A stretch of DNA of 64,000 nucleotides. It comes from Reticulitermes speratus (Eukaryota; Arthropoda; Insecta; Blattodea; Rhinotermitidae). The position numbers and the translations under genes are program-made. Every line of letters starts with the position of its first letter. The first letter of the stretch is position 1. Below the pieces are notes generated by a model, which worked only from the letters and a program-made list of their open reading frames with translations, had not been told where the DNA came from and ran no database searches. The stretch lies in the NCBI GenBank assembly GCA_021186555.1, contig JAJKFL010000004.1, forward strand, positions 20,550,406 to 20,614,405, given 5' to 3'. Below, piece after piece: positions 23,960 to 34,075 of the stretch.

Positions 23960-24829
23960 AAACGAAATGCTATATTGCTACGATTCTTGCAGAGTTTTAA
24001 AGCTGTATGAGCAATACAGCATGTGTGCACCTATTTTCCAAACACCCTGTGGTTATTTTATACGTCTTTGTAATAAAGCTTCGTTCATTAGTTTCTTACA
24101 AGTCCGGCGGTTTCGAAATTAAATCCTACATTCGCTTCGGGCGGTAATTTTACTGTTGCATGCATAATGCTTGTGTTTTAGACGAGATTTAGCTCATGAT
24201 GCAAGTAAAAATAAATTGTTTATGTATGAATCACGCACGCTTTTCTGACAGGAGCAGGCCGGCGTAGGCCTGTGTTTATGTATAAGACACACAGGAAGAC
24301 GATCTTCATGTTTATGGCTGGACACAGTAATTACAGCAGGTTTGCGTAGGATTGGTTGCCGTGTCGTAAAGTAACAGGAGCAGGGCTCTGTATGGTCACA
24401 TTAATGCCTGTAGACTTGTTGTGTGGCCTTGCACACAGTACAGTGTTTTTGTAGTCTAAGCTGAATTTCTTGTGCAACTTGAGAATTTTATACGACAGTT
24501 GCCGATGTGCTAAACGGAATATGGGACAGACCCATATTTGGGAGAGTTGAGGTTCTCACAGCGGTGGCTATAATGATAATGTCTTGTGGAATGTGAGGTC
24601 GTGTAATGTAGTGGAGGAACCCTCTGCGTCTATCATTATTTACCCCGATGTTAGCGGCAGCAAGTTGCTTAGAAACTTGGGTGCTTATCTACGATAATAC
24701 ATGATCTCACGTTCCAGATCACAGTTACCTCAAGGACCATGCCTGACCATCAAGGTATGTCAGATTTATCTTTCGACTAGGAACAGCCCAAACATAGGAC
24801 CAAAACAGTTTTTTAAGTACGTAGGTGGT
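23960..24829. other. unassigned sequence
   Basis: No gene or repeat family recognised. Confidence 0.4.
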
Positions 24830-24840
24830 AAGTGCCGAAT

Positions 24841-24971
24841 TTTTCCCCTGTCGATTTCATTCCACTGGTGCTCCATTAATTGTAAAAATTGGTAAAAAAA
24901 AACTGCTCATCTTCATCATCATTGGGGTTGCACAAAAGGCTGTGGTGCGAAGTCCCTTCATCCAGAAAAAA
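24841..24971 (+). mobile_element. SINE family C, 5'-truncated, with TSD
   Basis: Only the 3' half (from TTTTCCCCTGTCGATTTC) through the A8 tail is present. The 11-bp repeat AAGTGCCGAAT flanks it at 24830-24840 and 24972-24982. Truncation at the 5' end with an intact duplication indicates it inserted in this short form. Confidence 0.93.
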
Positions 24972-24982
24972 AAGTGCCGAAT

Positions 24983-25810
24983 GGTCTAAGTCTGCTAATG
25001 AACATGCAAGCCATGCATTCGCGCTGCCTCGCTGTGTACTGCATTCGCCGCTGCAGAAGCGAGAGGAAATTGTAATAGAAGAGTGATAGCAGTGTTGAAT
25101 CTTGTGGATGTGTATTTATCGAACCACGACTGTGCTGTCTTCATTGCACGAGAAACAGCTGGTGAAACTTACAGTGTACTATGGGCATGCCACGAGAAGT
25201 CACAGCTAGATTCGCGGGGCAAGAGGAACATCACGTCACGCTGCCAAAAACATCAGCCCACGTACACGTACTAACAGGGGAACAAAATCGAGACATAGGT
25301 GATGCCTGTGAAACAGGAATACTCTTCGTGCGTGTGCGCGTGCGTATAGTTACCACCCGTCTCGCCTACATACACTCCACGCCTGCTCGTGGCGTGCCCA
25401 GAATGGTGGAAGCGAGGTTTTGAACTGGTAAAGAGTTTATAGAGGAGTAGGTAAGGCTGCGTTTCAGTACACTACTCAACCTTTCAGTGAGAAATCCAAA
25501 ATTGCTGTCAGCTTTTTGTTTACTGTCCTTTAGAACAATGACACTTTGAGTCCGAAACACCGGAAGAACTTCTGGAACGACCCACTAAGGGCAGTTAAGG
25601 AACTCACTGTTCAGAAATTATGCGATTCACTTTAAGAATTAATGGATATCTTTGTCAGTGAAGTGTGGGGTCACAAGCAACCTACAGTACGAACGGAACA
25701 GGCATGCCTCTAAACGACAGACTGTAGTGTTATTCCTACGGTGGTGTATGACATTTGGACTCATTGACTTTATGGACTTTTTCCGTCGTTATGTGTTGAA
25801 ATTTTAATAC
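24983..25810. other. unassigned sequence
   Basis: No gene recognised. Several short overlapping open frames lack domains. Confidence 0.4.
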
Positions 25811-25814
25811 ACTG

Positions 25815-25850
25815 CGTTTCGGGGACAGGATCGGTCACCGTCTTCAAGGT
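25815..25850 (-). repeat. TTGAAGAC-hairpin-GAAAC motif
   Basis: Minus strand CTTGAAGAC, then GGTGAC/GTCCCC (5 of 6 paired) around CGATCCT, then GAAACGCAGTG and TATTAAAATTT. Same architecture as the other copies. Confidence 0.45.
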
Positions 25851-25854
25851 TGCA

Positions 25855-26780
25855 TCTTCCAAAACAACTGTTACTACATGATAGTTAAACTAGTTAATCC
25901 CGGATTAAAGTCAAATTAGTAAATACAACATATTCCAATAACAGTTTAGAAAATGTGGCTGTGCAAATTACACTAAACGTCAAATATACAATACGTAACT
26001 GGTCACTGTAAATATCTCGTGTTTAGTGAGACGAAATGCCCGACTAGACGTGAACGTCATACACATCAAGGAAGTATATGAAGCCTCCAAACTGTTTATA
26101 AACACGACACAAAATACTTGCGTGCTGTTGCCGGAAACTCAGCAAAGATAGAAATACGTATAAAGCTCAAGACCGCACAACACCAACAAGGACCCAGTAC
26201 ACACAGGTCATTCAAGCGAAAATATAATTTAGAATCCCAGTCCCAGATGTAAATTTAGAAACGACTTGCTGAGTCGAAGGCTGTACACGGAGTTGCTAAG
26301 GTAGCAGCAGATAGTATGAAAGGGTGGGTTTTGGTGAGTGTGCAAAGCAAGGCGACTAATCAGAGAGCGTCGTATTCAAGATGGCCTCTGGCCGCAAGTG
26401 CCGTCAGCACGGCTCCATCCAATGTTATGTGCAGTACCAGAAGTACAGAGAGCGACCAGATGTAGGGTCACGTAGAATATACACAGAGGTGTGTGAGAAT
26501 ATCTGCTGAGATCCGCCTCATGTCCAGAAACATGGGTGAGTAAATGGTAACATATGATCCGTGTGCAGCTGTCGTGCAGGAAGCGTCCACGTGTGCACTA
26601 TTACATCAGAAACAGGCGGAGACTCGCTGCTGCACTAGAAACGTGTCATGTGATCACAGCTGGATATTTTCTTATCGCCGCAGAGTTCATTGCGCGTATA
26701 AATTCACCACATTTAACACGGAATCATCACATTTGACATCACGTCTGTTTTACAGCTGTGTGACATTGCTTGCATACGTC
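25855..26780. other. unassigned sequence
   Basis: No gene or repeat family recognised. Confidence 0.4.
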
Positions 26781-26784
26781 ATAT

Positions 26785-27262
26785 ACCGAGTGTTTCAGGG
26801 AGAATCTGCCATACTTCGGGAAAAAGTTTCTTAGGTTAAATGACAACGATATAACAGAAAGTGCCTATACCCGAAGATGAGCGGTTACGGATATACTGAC
26901 GCGACAAAAATATGCTCTTCTTGTGTTTCCACGTACTGTGTATGTTTAGCGTGAAGTACAGTGTGCAGATCCATCCCTGAGCCAGTAGCGAAGCCGAGCG
27001 ATACGGCAGCGCGTGTGCTTTGTAAAGTCCTTCGAAACCTTAGGTCGATTTTTATGAAACGCGCTAGTTTTTTTAATCAAGTGTCGTTTTGTCGCTTAGA
27101 TATTAATTAGATATTAAGTGCATGTGTTAATATTACAGGAACTGCATATTCCTCCTAGTTTTAATATGTATTCGGTAGCCGATAGACGTATAACCTCTGA
27201 TTCATTAAAACGTCTCTCGCCATTATCTCCGTAACCGCTCAATTTCGGATATAGACATTTGT
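26785..27262. repeat. inverted-repeat structure
   Basis: The text CCCGAAGATGAGCGGTTACG (within 26853-26900) recurs inverted within 27208-27262 as CCGAAATTGAGCGGTTACGG. The left side begins with ATACCGAGTGTTTCAGGGAG, similar to repeat starts at 34.0 and 46.4 kb. This could be a decayed foldback or TIR element; no duplication was found. Confidence 0.45.
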
Positions 27263-27532
27263 TTCTTTTCTTGTGGCGCAACAGCCACACTCGGGCCTAG
27301 GGCCTAGGCCGCCTCATTGTTGAGGTTTCGAGATCACACGCAGTTAGACAGAGCACACGGGGTGGGACTCCTTTGGACGAGGGATCGGCCCGTCGCAGAG
27401 GCCTCTACCTGACAACACACAACGTTCAGAAGAGACAGACATCCATACTCTCGGCGAGATTCGAACCCACAATCCCAGCAAGCGAACGGCCGCAGACCCA
27501 CGCCTTAGACCGCGCGGCCACTGAAATCGGCC
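27262..27532 (-). mobile_element. SINE family B, full length
   Basis: Minus strand: CAGTGGCCGCGCGGTCTAAG, B box (GGGTTCGAATC), GGATGTCTGTCTCTT, CAGGTAGAGGCCTCTGCGAC, then the tail to a T-rich (A-rich on minus) end. Diverged but complete. Confidence 0.88.
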
Positions 27533-27690
27533 GTATTTGGTTTTGTCGATGTAATTTTAACGTAAGGAATGTTCTCCCGATTTACAGTATGACAGATGCC
27601 CCCTTTAACACATTGTATATGGAAATAAAATGGACCACATTTAACAATGTTGTGGGTTATGTTTAAGAATAAATTATATACCTCATCATT

Positions 27691-27976
27691 GTGGGCCGGG
27701 ATAGCGTAGTCGGTACAGCGACTCACTACGAGCTGGACGGTCCGGGGATCGAATCCCGGTGGGAGCGAATTTTCAGCACCCGTCCAGACCGGCCCTGGGG
27801 GCCCACCCAGCCTCCTGTAAAATGGGTGTCGGGTCATTCCCGGTGGTAAAGCGGCCGGACCGTGGCGTTGACCACCCACCCCCATCTAGCGCCGAGGTTA
27901 AAGAAAGAGTAGAGCTATACCTCTACTCCCCCTCCGGGCCTTCATGGCCTGTTTTAGGGTGAACTTTACCTTTACC
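27691..27976 (+). mobile_element. SINE family A, full length
   Basis: Head TGGGCCGGGATAGCGTAGTC, B box GGGGATCGAATCCC, central domain 27791-27876 and 3' region GCGCCGAGGTTAAAGAAAGA to the AACTTTACCTTTACC tail. Imperfect flanking duplication ACCTCATCATT / ACCTCATTATT. Confidence 0.95.
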
Positions 27977-28055
27977 TCATTATTAGCCTTGTTTCAGGAA
28001 TTAGGGCTAACTCACGTTCTGTACTGCTGGAATCGGTAGAGTAAGATCTCTCCAT

Positions 28056-28108
28056 CCCCCCCCCCCCCCCCCCCGTGTGTGTGTGTGTGTGCGCGCGTGC
28101 GTGCGCGC
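28056..28108. repeat. (C)19 then (GT)n/(GC)n
   Basis: 19 C residues (28056-28074), then GT repeats and mixed GC/GT. The alternating purine-pyrimidine run could adopt Z-form; that is inference only. Confidence 0.95.
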
Positions 28109-28109
28109 C

Positions 28110-28950
28110 CTAAAACTCACTTTACTGAGATAGTGAAGTAAATATCTGTGATTATTTTCTCTGCAGCATTTGGCAGCGTTTAACATTTTGGACGAGCTGA
28201 ACTGTTTCTGTAGGTGGCTTGTCGTTGTTGCTTTCTGCTGGTGATTGGTCGCAAGTAGTGTTCCCCTGAAGGACGGACACCTGCGTATATCAGAATTTAC
28301 TTTAAAAGTTAGTTATTTTTGTGGCCTGTTTGATTAGTAGACAGGTGGCAGCTTGTTGCTTCGTAAGTTCCTGTTTACGGACTGTGCTGCACGTGTTAGA
28401 AGATCGCCAACTAAGGAAACATTTCTAAATCGTTTTTCAGCCTGAACCAACGTAAAGCAACGGTGCGTTCCACATTGACTTCTTTCGAAGTCCGTATTTT
28501 TTCGACCCCTGTTTGGCGTTTTACTCATTTACAGCGTGGGCCGGGCCTAGTTTACCTTAAGTCCGAAGTGTCTTTGGGTGAATGTAGGCATTACGCCCTC
28601 AGACTTTAGGGTTACTTTGTAAATACTGCACATTACCGTGTTCTCAGCAGTACAGTTCAGTATGCCTTTCAAATTAAGATGCACAGCCATTACATAATTT
28701 TTCAGCTTTGTGTAATTTGACGTATATTGCTGGTACGGTGGGCTTACGATTAGGTGGCATTGACGAAGCACGCGGTGGGTGGAAAGAACGTCGCAGACTT
28801 GATCAGTAATACTCTTTAACACCTTTAAGGCGCTGCGGTTACTGTACGTGACACCAAGTTTAACATTAAGAAATTCTACGTTTTGCCCACAGAGTGCAGT
28901 TACATGTTTTGTTTGGATGTCAGAACAAACAGTGATTCTTTCCCCGTACA
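28110..28950. other. unassigned sequence
   Basis: No gene or repeat family recognised. Confidence 0.4.
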
Positions 28951-28961
28951 GGCAAAGAGAG

Positions 28962-29226
28962 TGGGCCGGGATTGCGTAGTTTGTAGGCTACGGGCTGAAC
29001 GCTTCAAGATTCGAATCCCGGTGGGGTCGAGATTTTCCGCACCCATCTCGACCGACACTGGGGCCCACCCAGCCTCCTATACAGTGGGTACCGGGGCTCG
29101 GTCCTTGGGGTAAACTGGCCGGGGCGTGGCGTTGACCGCCCACCCCGTGTAACGCCGAGGTTAAAAAAGAGTAGAGTTTTACCTCTACTTCCTCTCTGTG
29201 CTTTCTTGACATGTTATAGGGTGAAC
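28962..29226 (+). mobile_element. SINE family A
   Basis: Head TGGGCCGGGATTGCGTAGTT with a short deletion before the B box (AGATTCGAATCCC), complete core and 3' region ending TATAGGGTGAA. Flanks ACAGGCAAAGAGA / ACAGGCTAAGAGA look like a duplication with one mismatch. Confidence 0.93.
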
Positions 29227-29269
29227 AGGCTAAGAGATAAGAGAAGAAGAGGGGTGCAGTGAGAGGCAC

Positions 29270-29298
29270 TATATTATTATTATATTATATTATTATTA
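29270..29298. repeat. (ATT)n microsatellite
   Basis: ATT/TATT run of about 29 bp. Confidence 0.9.
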
Positions 29299-29299
29299 C

Positions 29300-30240
29300 G
29301 GGGGACAAAATTTACCGTTCTGAAGGTTCCCAGTCAGTGCCTGCTCGTCCTTCTGGGAAAGGTAGGCTGGTAACAAGGTAGAGCGTTGCGAAGTGTAGAA
29401 GGTAGCGTGACGAAAAGTGGACTGTTGGGAGTAAGCAGCAGAACCGAGCATTTGGGCTGAATTTTATGTTTGGAAGGCAGCATTTTGACGATATTTCATC
29501 ACGTTGGGAGGGCTGGGTTTTGGCAAAAATTTTGAAGTTAATTTTGAGACGCGGAGTGTTTTCACTGCGCGGTACGCACTGAATCTTTAATTAGCTTTAG
29601 TTCAAGTTAATCTTCGTCTTAAAAAGGATTAAAATTCTTGTTTACGGAATTCCCTTCGTTCATATGCATTAATTATCTCTAGTCTCCTTTGATAGACACC
29701 ATTTTCCACAGTTCACTGAACGCTTTAGTATTACAAGTATAAGCTCTCTTCTGTAAGCCAAGTCCGTGTAATAAAGCCTGAAGATACTCAAATGTCGGTC
29801 ATGCATGACGTATTTGCATGTACAGCTAGTTACGCTGCAGCTTCTCTGCTACCTTTATGGTACAGTTTGGTTCAAAAATGTGTTGCAACTACAATAGAAA
29901 CGATTCCTTCAGTTCAGGATTACTTGATTAGTTGACTTCTTGCATCTTTCTATATTCCTGATCAGAACACAACGTTTCGAATATGAGATTTGTTTCCGTC
30001 TTCATGTGACAAGTTTGGTAGACTCCTGCTTCGATGGATCAGATGAAGTTCTGTTGATTAGGAATAGTCGTTATATTGGACCCAACAGATTTCGTACCCC
30101 CGTCATCTTTTCACTGAGGACGGAAAATTTTCGGTTTGCGAAACGTTTTATTTTGAGGGATACTAGAAGGTAGTCAAGTCCAGGAACAAGTAATGTATAA
30201 TATAGCATTGTAGGAACCCATTAGGTATATGTGTTGTTAG
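29300..30240. other. unassigned sequence
   Basis: No gene recognised. A decayed CCTGAAGATACTC..GTCGGTC segment near 29766-29792 may be another relic of the hairpin motif. Confidence 0.35.
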
Positions 30241-30242
30241 GG

Positions 30243-30760
30243 ATATGCATCAACATATGCACACACAGTACACACAACAGTACAATTTCTGTCCTTCCTA
30301 CAGGTTTCAGTGACACATCGTCGTCGTCACGGAGTATAACACACCAAGTTATTTAAAACGTATTAAAATCTGATACAATTGCATTTGTAGCTGTCACTGT
30401 AGTCACCTCCTACACTGACAGCTGTATCACGCAGTACAGGGACAGTTCCATTACGGAATAAGACCAATTTAGATGCTTTTATGCCGCTGCGAATCCTAAA
30501 CCAGTATTTCAAATACATAGACTTTCAAGTACACATACACTATTTTACTGTGTTTTACTGCATCTGACTTCATATACACATTGCTGCGGATATCACCATA
30601 ATACAATGTATTTTACTACTGTAATTGTATTATATTTTAACATGTTTTAAATAACTTGGTATGTTATACTCCTTGATGACGGCGATGTAATCTCCGAAAC
30701 ATGCAGGAGGGACAGAAATTGTAATGTTGTGTGTAAGGTTTGTGCATATGTTGGTTTTGT
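30243..30760. repeat. inverted-repeat pair of retroelement ends
   Basis: Left arm 30243-30381 (minus) and right arm 30621-30760 (plus) are inverted copies sharing TTTTAAATAACTTGG, TGTTATACTCC, the hairpin/GAAAC segment, GGACAGAAATTGTA and TGCATATGTTG. A 240-bp unrelated-looking spacer separates them. Each arm contains the CTTGATGAC..GAAAC motif. Inverted terminal modules are known for Penelope-like elements, which is one possible reading; the structure is old and broken. Confidence 0.65.
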
Positions 30761-31166
30761 AAGTAAAACTCATTTTCATTGCTCGGAATGAACAGTTTTA
30801 AGATATGGAGATAAATTGTGTGTGTGGGCCTGTTATACAGTGCATTCAAAAGATGATGCATTATAATAATGGTTATATAAACAACTGCAGTATTGCCAGA
30901 TGTGTAAATTCTTCAGAGGATTGATTTTATTTTAAATATTTAATAATAGAACAATTTACTAATTGAACGAGAGAAAAATTGGCACTGTGCTGTGCAAGAG
31001 AACTCTTAACAGGATCCATCAAGTGACAGTCGTGTGGTAGACGGATACCTGAAAGCCTGGGATTCAATGGACTAATAATATTAAGATTACTTTTAGGGTT
31101 AAGGACTGAACCGGACGATGTATTTCTGAAGCTATATATATGTACAGACAAATATATAGAGAAGGG

Positions 31167-31176
31167 GGGGGGGGGA
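31167..31176. repeat. poly-G tract
   Basis: Run of G residues following GAGAA. Confidence 0.8.
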
Positions 31177-31429
31177 AATGAAGACGTCGGGGACCAGGTC
31201 GGTGTCGCGGTCCGTATTTTCGTGACTTATAAATTACAAGGGCTTTTGTAAATATCAGCAGCAGCAGTATAATAGAGTAATCCTTTAAAAGGTGTAGATC
31301 ATCCAACCAAAAGTTAAACCGTTTGTGCTTACGAATCTCATAGCTTGAGTTTGAAAATTGTGCCTTAAGGCGCGTTAACTGTGAAGGTGTGGATGTCTTT
31401 ATGCTAAGGATTTTTTTTTCTCTGACGGG

Positions 31430-31665
31430 TGAACCTGCCTTCTGTCCAATTAGCCCCTTGCGAGGACTACTTTGATTGGATGGGTGTCTGGGGATTGAAC
31501 CCAGAGAGTCATCTACTTACTGGCTGATGGCCACTGTCCTTGCCATGGGGGGATCGTTTGGGCTGAAGACCTCCATGATGTGGGGAAATGTGCCATGCCC
31601 TGTCCTTAACTGTACACTAGCATTTGCCTTACGGCTGAAGAAAATCACGGAAAATCTCAGTCAGT
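31430..31665 (+). repeat. repeat family E, plus arm
   Basis: GATTGGATGGGTGTCTGGGG, a B-box-like GGATTGAACCC, GGCTGATGGCCACTG, CCTCCATGATGTGGGGAAAT and CATTTGCCTTACGGCTGAAG match the inverted copy at 31805-32030 block by block. The same-frame translation shares the peptide FGLK(T/A)SMMWG. It may be a tRNA-like SINE or a coding fragment of a larger element. Confidence 0.65.
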
Positions 31666-31804
31666 GTAGGTAATTAATGTGTCAAACACTCAGCGTTGTC
31701 AACTTTGCCACCTTGTTTCGGGCGGCCTCGACTGGCCTTCTGTACCTTGGATCACCTTTGGTTGTTACAACAGTAGGTGGCCGCAGATAGCCACTGATCA
31801 GCGT

Positions 31805-32030
31805 GCCTTCCACGATTTTCCTGATTGTAAGGTAAACGCCAGGGTGTAGTTACAGACGGAACACAGCCCACTTCCCCACATCATGGAGGCCTTCAGCCCA
31901 AAAGATCTCCCCCCATAGTCACAGCGGCCACCAGCCAGTGCGATCACAGCCTCCCTGAGTCCAATCCTCATACGTCCATCCAACCAGTGTTTAACTCTCA
32001 AAGGAGTAGTTGCCTACCAGATGGGAGCCG
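31805..32030 (-). repeat. repeat family E, minus arm
   Basis: Inverted copy of 31430-31665. Minus strand reads GGTTGGATGGACGTATGAGG, GGCTGGTGGCCGCTGTGAC, CCTCCATGATGTGGGGAAGT and GGCGTTTACCTTACAATCAG. The arms face head-outward with about 140 bp between them. Confidence 0.65.
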
Positions 32031-32121
32031 CCTGTGTCCAGCGTCAACAGTCTTCAGCAAGAACACAACACGTCGAGGCCTTGAGCCAAGATAGACGCCA
32101 AACCCGTTACATTCACTTGTA

Positions 32122-32310
32122 TGTAAATTTAAGTTCCTACCTCACAGGGAACACTGTCCGTCTCCATTAGAAAACCCATCGGTTAATGCTGTTAGGAAAA
32201 CAATCAGGATGTGTTGTGAAAATTACACGTAACATAATGTCGTCATGTGTGCCTGAAGGAAAAGTGTCTTGGTTAACAGCAGGTTGTATATACAGTGACC
32301 ACTAGACTTC
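32122..32310 (+). repeat. dispersed repeat F, copy 2
   Basis: AGTTCCTACCTCACAGGGAA, CGGTTAATGCTGTTAGGAAA, GTGAAAATTACACGTAACAT and CAGCAGGTTGTATATACAGT match copy 3 (42708-42893) in order over about 190 bp. It abuts the hAT element starting at 32319. Confidence 0.75.
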
Positions 32311-32318
32311 ATTTAGGC

Positions 32319-32712
32319 CACTGTTTCCCAACATTTTTGCTCGCCGACCCCGGATCCTCACATCGTTGCCCACGTAAATATAGATTGTCCGGATGATAGG
32401 TATCCAAAATTAAAAATTCATGTGTCAGAACTGATTTTAGATAGCTACGAATAACATACCAGTAGCATACGTAACAACGCATTACGTGATTACACTAATT
32501 AAAATTATTATCGCTTGCTTCGTAGGTACAGGGGTTTTCTTAATTAGATATTCTAACGGTCATACGGAATAAACACATGGCAAAGTAAAGAAGTTCGTCG
32601 ATTATTTTTAACAAAACGTTATTTCTCGAAGTAGGCATTACATTTCCACGGATCCCTTGAGAACTGGTCGCCGATCCGTTGGGATCCGCGGCGCACACTT
32701 TGGGAACCACTG
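32319..32712. mobile_element. hAT-like non-autonomous element (394 bp)
   Basis: Left end CACTGTTTCCCAACATTTTT and inverted right end CAGTGGTTCCCAAAGTGTGC are typical hAT termini, with CGCCG.CCCCGGATCC / CGCCGCGGATCCC subterminal blocks. Flanking 8-mers ATTTAGGC (32311-32318) and AGCTAGGC (32713-32720) match at 6 of 8 positions. The interior is non-coding. Confidence 0.83.
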
Positions 32713-32743
32713 AGCTAGGCCTTCCGGTTACGAGGATTAAATA

Positions 32744-32998
32744 TCTTTTTTTAAAAGGGCCCCGCAGCGGATGCTAAAGACGTACCCTTAGCTTTGAGGC
32801 TTATTGTGCAAAGATGTGATGAAATGATTAGTTTTTTTTTTCGTTTTTCCGTGTAATGGAGATGAAATTGACAGGGGAAAACCGAAGTACTCGGGGAAAA
32901 ACCTGTCCCAGTGCCACTTTGTCTACCCCAAATCCCACATGGACTGACCTGGGATCGAACCCGGGCCTCCGCGGTGAGAGACCGGCGATGGTACGGCG
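32744..32998 (-). mobile_element. SINE family C
   Basis: Minus strand: B box GGGTTCGATCCC, GTCAGTCCATGTGGG, CAAAGTGGCACTGGGACAGG, the GTACTTCGGTTTTCCCCTGT variant and the AAGGCT...GGGGCCC tail with an A-rich end. The A-box end breaks down after CTCTCACC. Confidence 0.88.
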
Positions 32999-33150
32999 CT
33001 TCTCATCTGTTTCTCGGACGCCCACAGGATCTTATGGCCTTCAGTTAATTTTCACAGAGTAGTACTGGAATTCTGTTTGCAGACGTTCTTTCCTAATATT
33101 GTAGCCATGCCTTTTGAGTTCGTTTTAGTATACTTCTATCTGTGATTCCC

Positions 33151-33404
33151 CCACGGAGGCCCGGGTTCGATCCCAGGTCAAGTCCATGTGAGATTTGTGG
33201 TGGACAAAGTGGCACTGGGATAGGTTTTTCTCCGAGTTGTCGGTTTTCCCCTGTCAATTTCATTTCACTGGTGCTCCATTACTTGTAAAAACTTGGTAAA
33301 AAAACTGCTCATCTTCATCATAGGGGTTGCACAAAAAGCCTTAAGGCTGTGGTGCGTCCGTAGCATCAGCTGCTGGGTCCCCTCTCCACGCAAAAAAAAA
33401 AAAA
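33151..33404 (+). mobile_element. SINE family C, 5'-truncated, with TSD
   Basis: Begins inside the head at CCACGGAGGCCCGGGTTCGA (B box intact) and runs to a long A tail. The exact 13-bp duplication ATCTGTGATTCCC is at 33138-33150 and 33405-33417. Young-looking and truncated on arrival. Confidence 0.95.
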
Positions 33405-33419
33405 ATCTGTGATTCCCAC

Positions 33420-34018
33420 TTTTTCTTTAATAGGCACGGAGCGAGTTGGCTCTTGCACCGAATGTTTTTTACTGAAGTGGTTTTCAGGCATATACCAGGA
33501 TAGCATCTCACGTCACGACCGCTTTTTCCCACATCCCATGTAATTCTTTTCTCTGATCATCCTGCCATGCGATGCTGTAGTCAGAATTAAATAATCCACA
33601 AACGCAATTTAAAAATCATGTAATAGTGTTACTTAATTACGCTTATGTTCAGCCATTTTGTATAATAAAGTATCTGTAAAATATACATATTTTTTCCGTC
33701 CCTGTTCTAATTTGTTCTTTCATTAATGGTAAACATTCTGATCCATATAACAAGCGTAGGCATGATTGTTAAACTTTGGAATTTGAGTGAGGTTTGTATC
33801 CATAACAGTTTCGTTAGTCGGTATAATTGCTCTGATTACGTCTGTGGATTTCCATTCACCTTTTACGCCTTTCATATGCACAGCAATGTCGCAGAACAAT
33901 CCAGTGTTCGTGATATGAAGATTCCATTAGACAGTTGAATTGGTGTAGACTTCAGTGATGTTAAAGAATACTGCACAAAGGAGCAACACAGTGAAGTCAT
34001 CCATTGTTTGAGGTAGCA
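33420..34018. other. unassigned sequence
   Basis: No gene or repeat family recognised. Confidence 0.4.
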
Positions 34019-34075
34019 TATACAGGGTGGTTCAGGAGGAGTCCTTGTTCATGAGACGAATTCGCGTAAAATATT

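Noticed and set aside
27505-27885. 126-codon minus-strand frame with GVGGQRHGPAALPP
   Set aside because: It is the antisense translation of SINE A running into neighbouring sequence; similar peptides appear at the other A copies.
28075-28108. Functional Z-DNA or promoter element at the GT/GC run
   Set aside because: Simple repeat adjoining a C homopolymer; no gene nearby to support a regulatory role.
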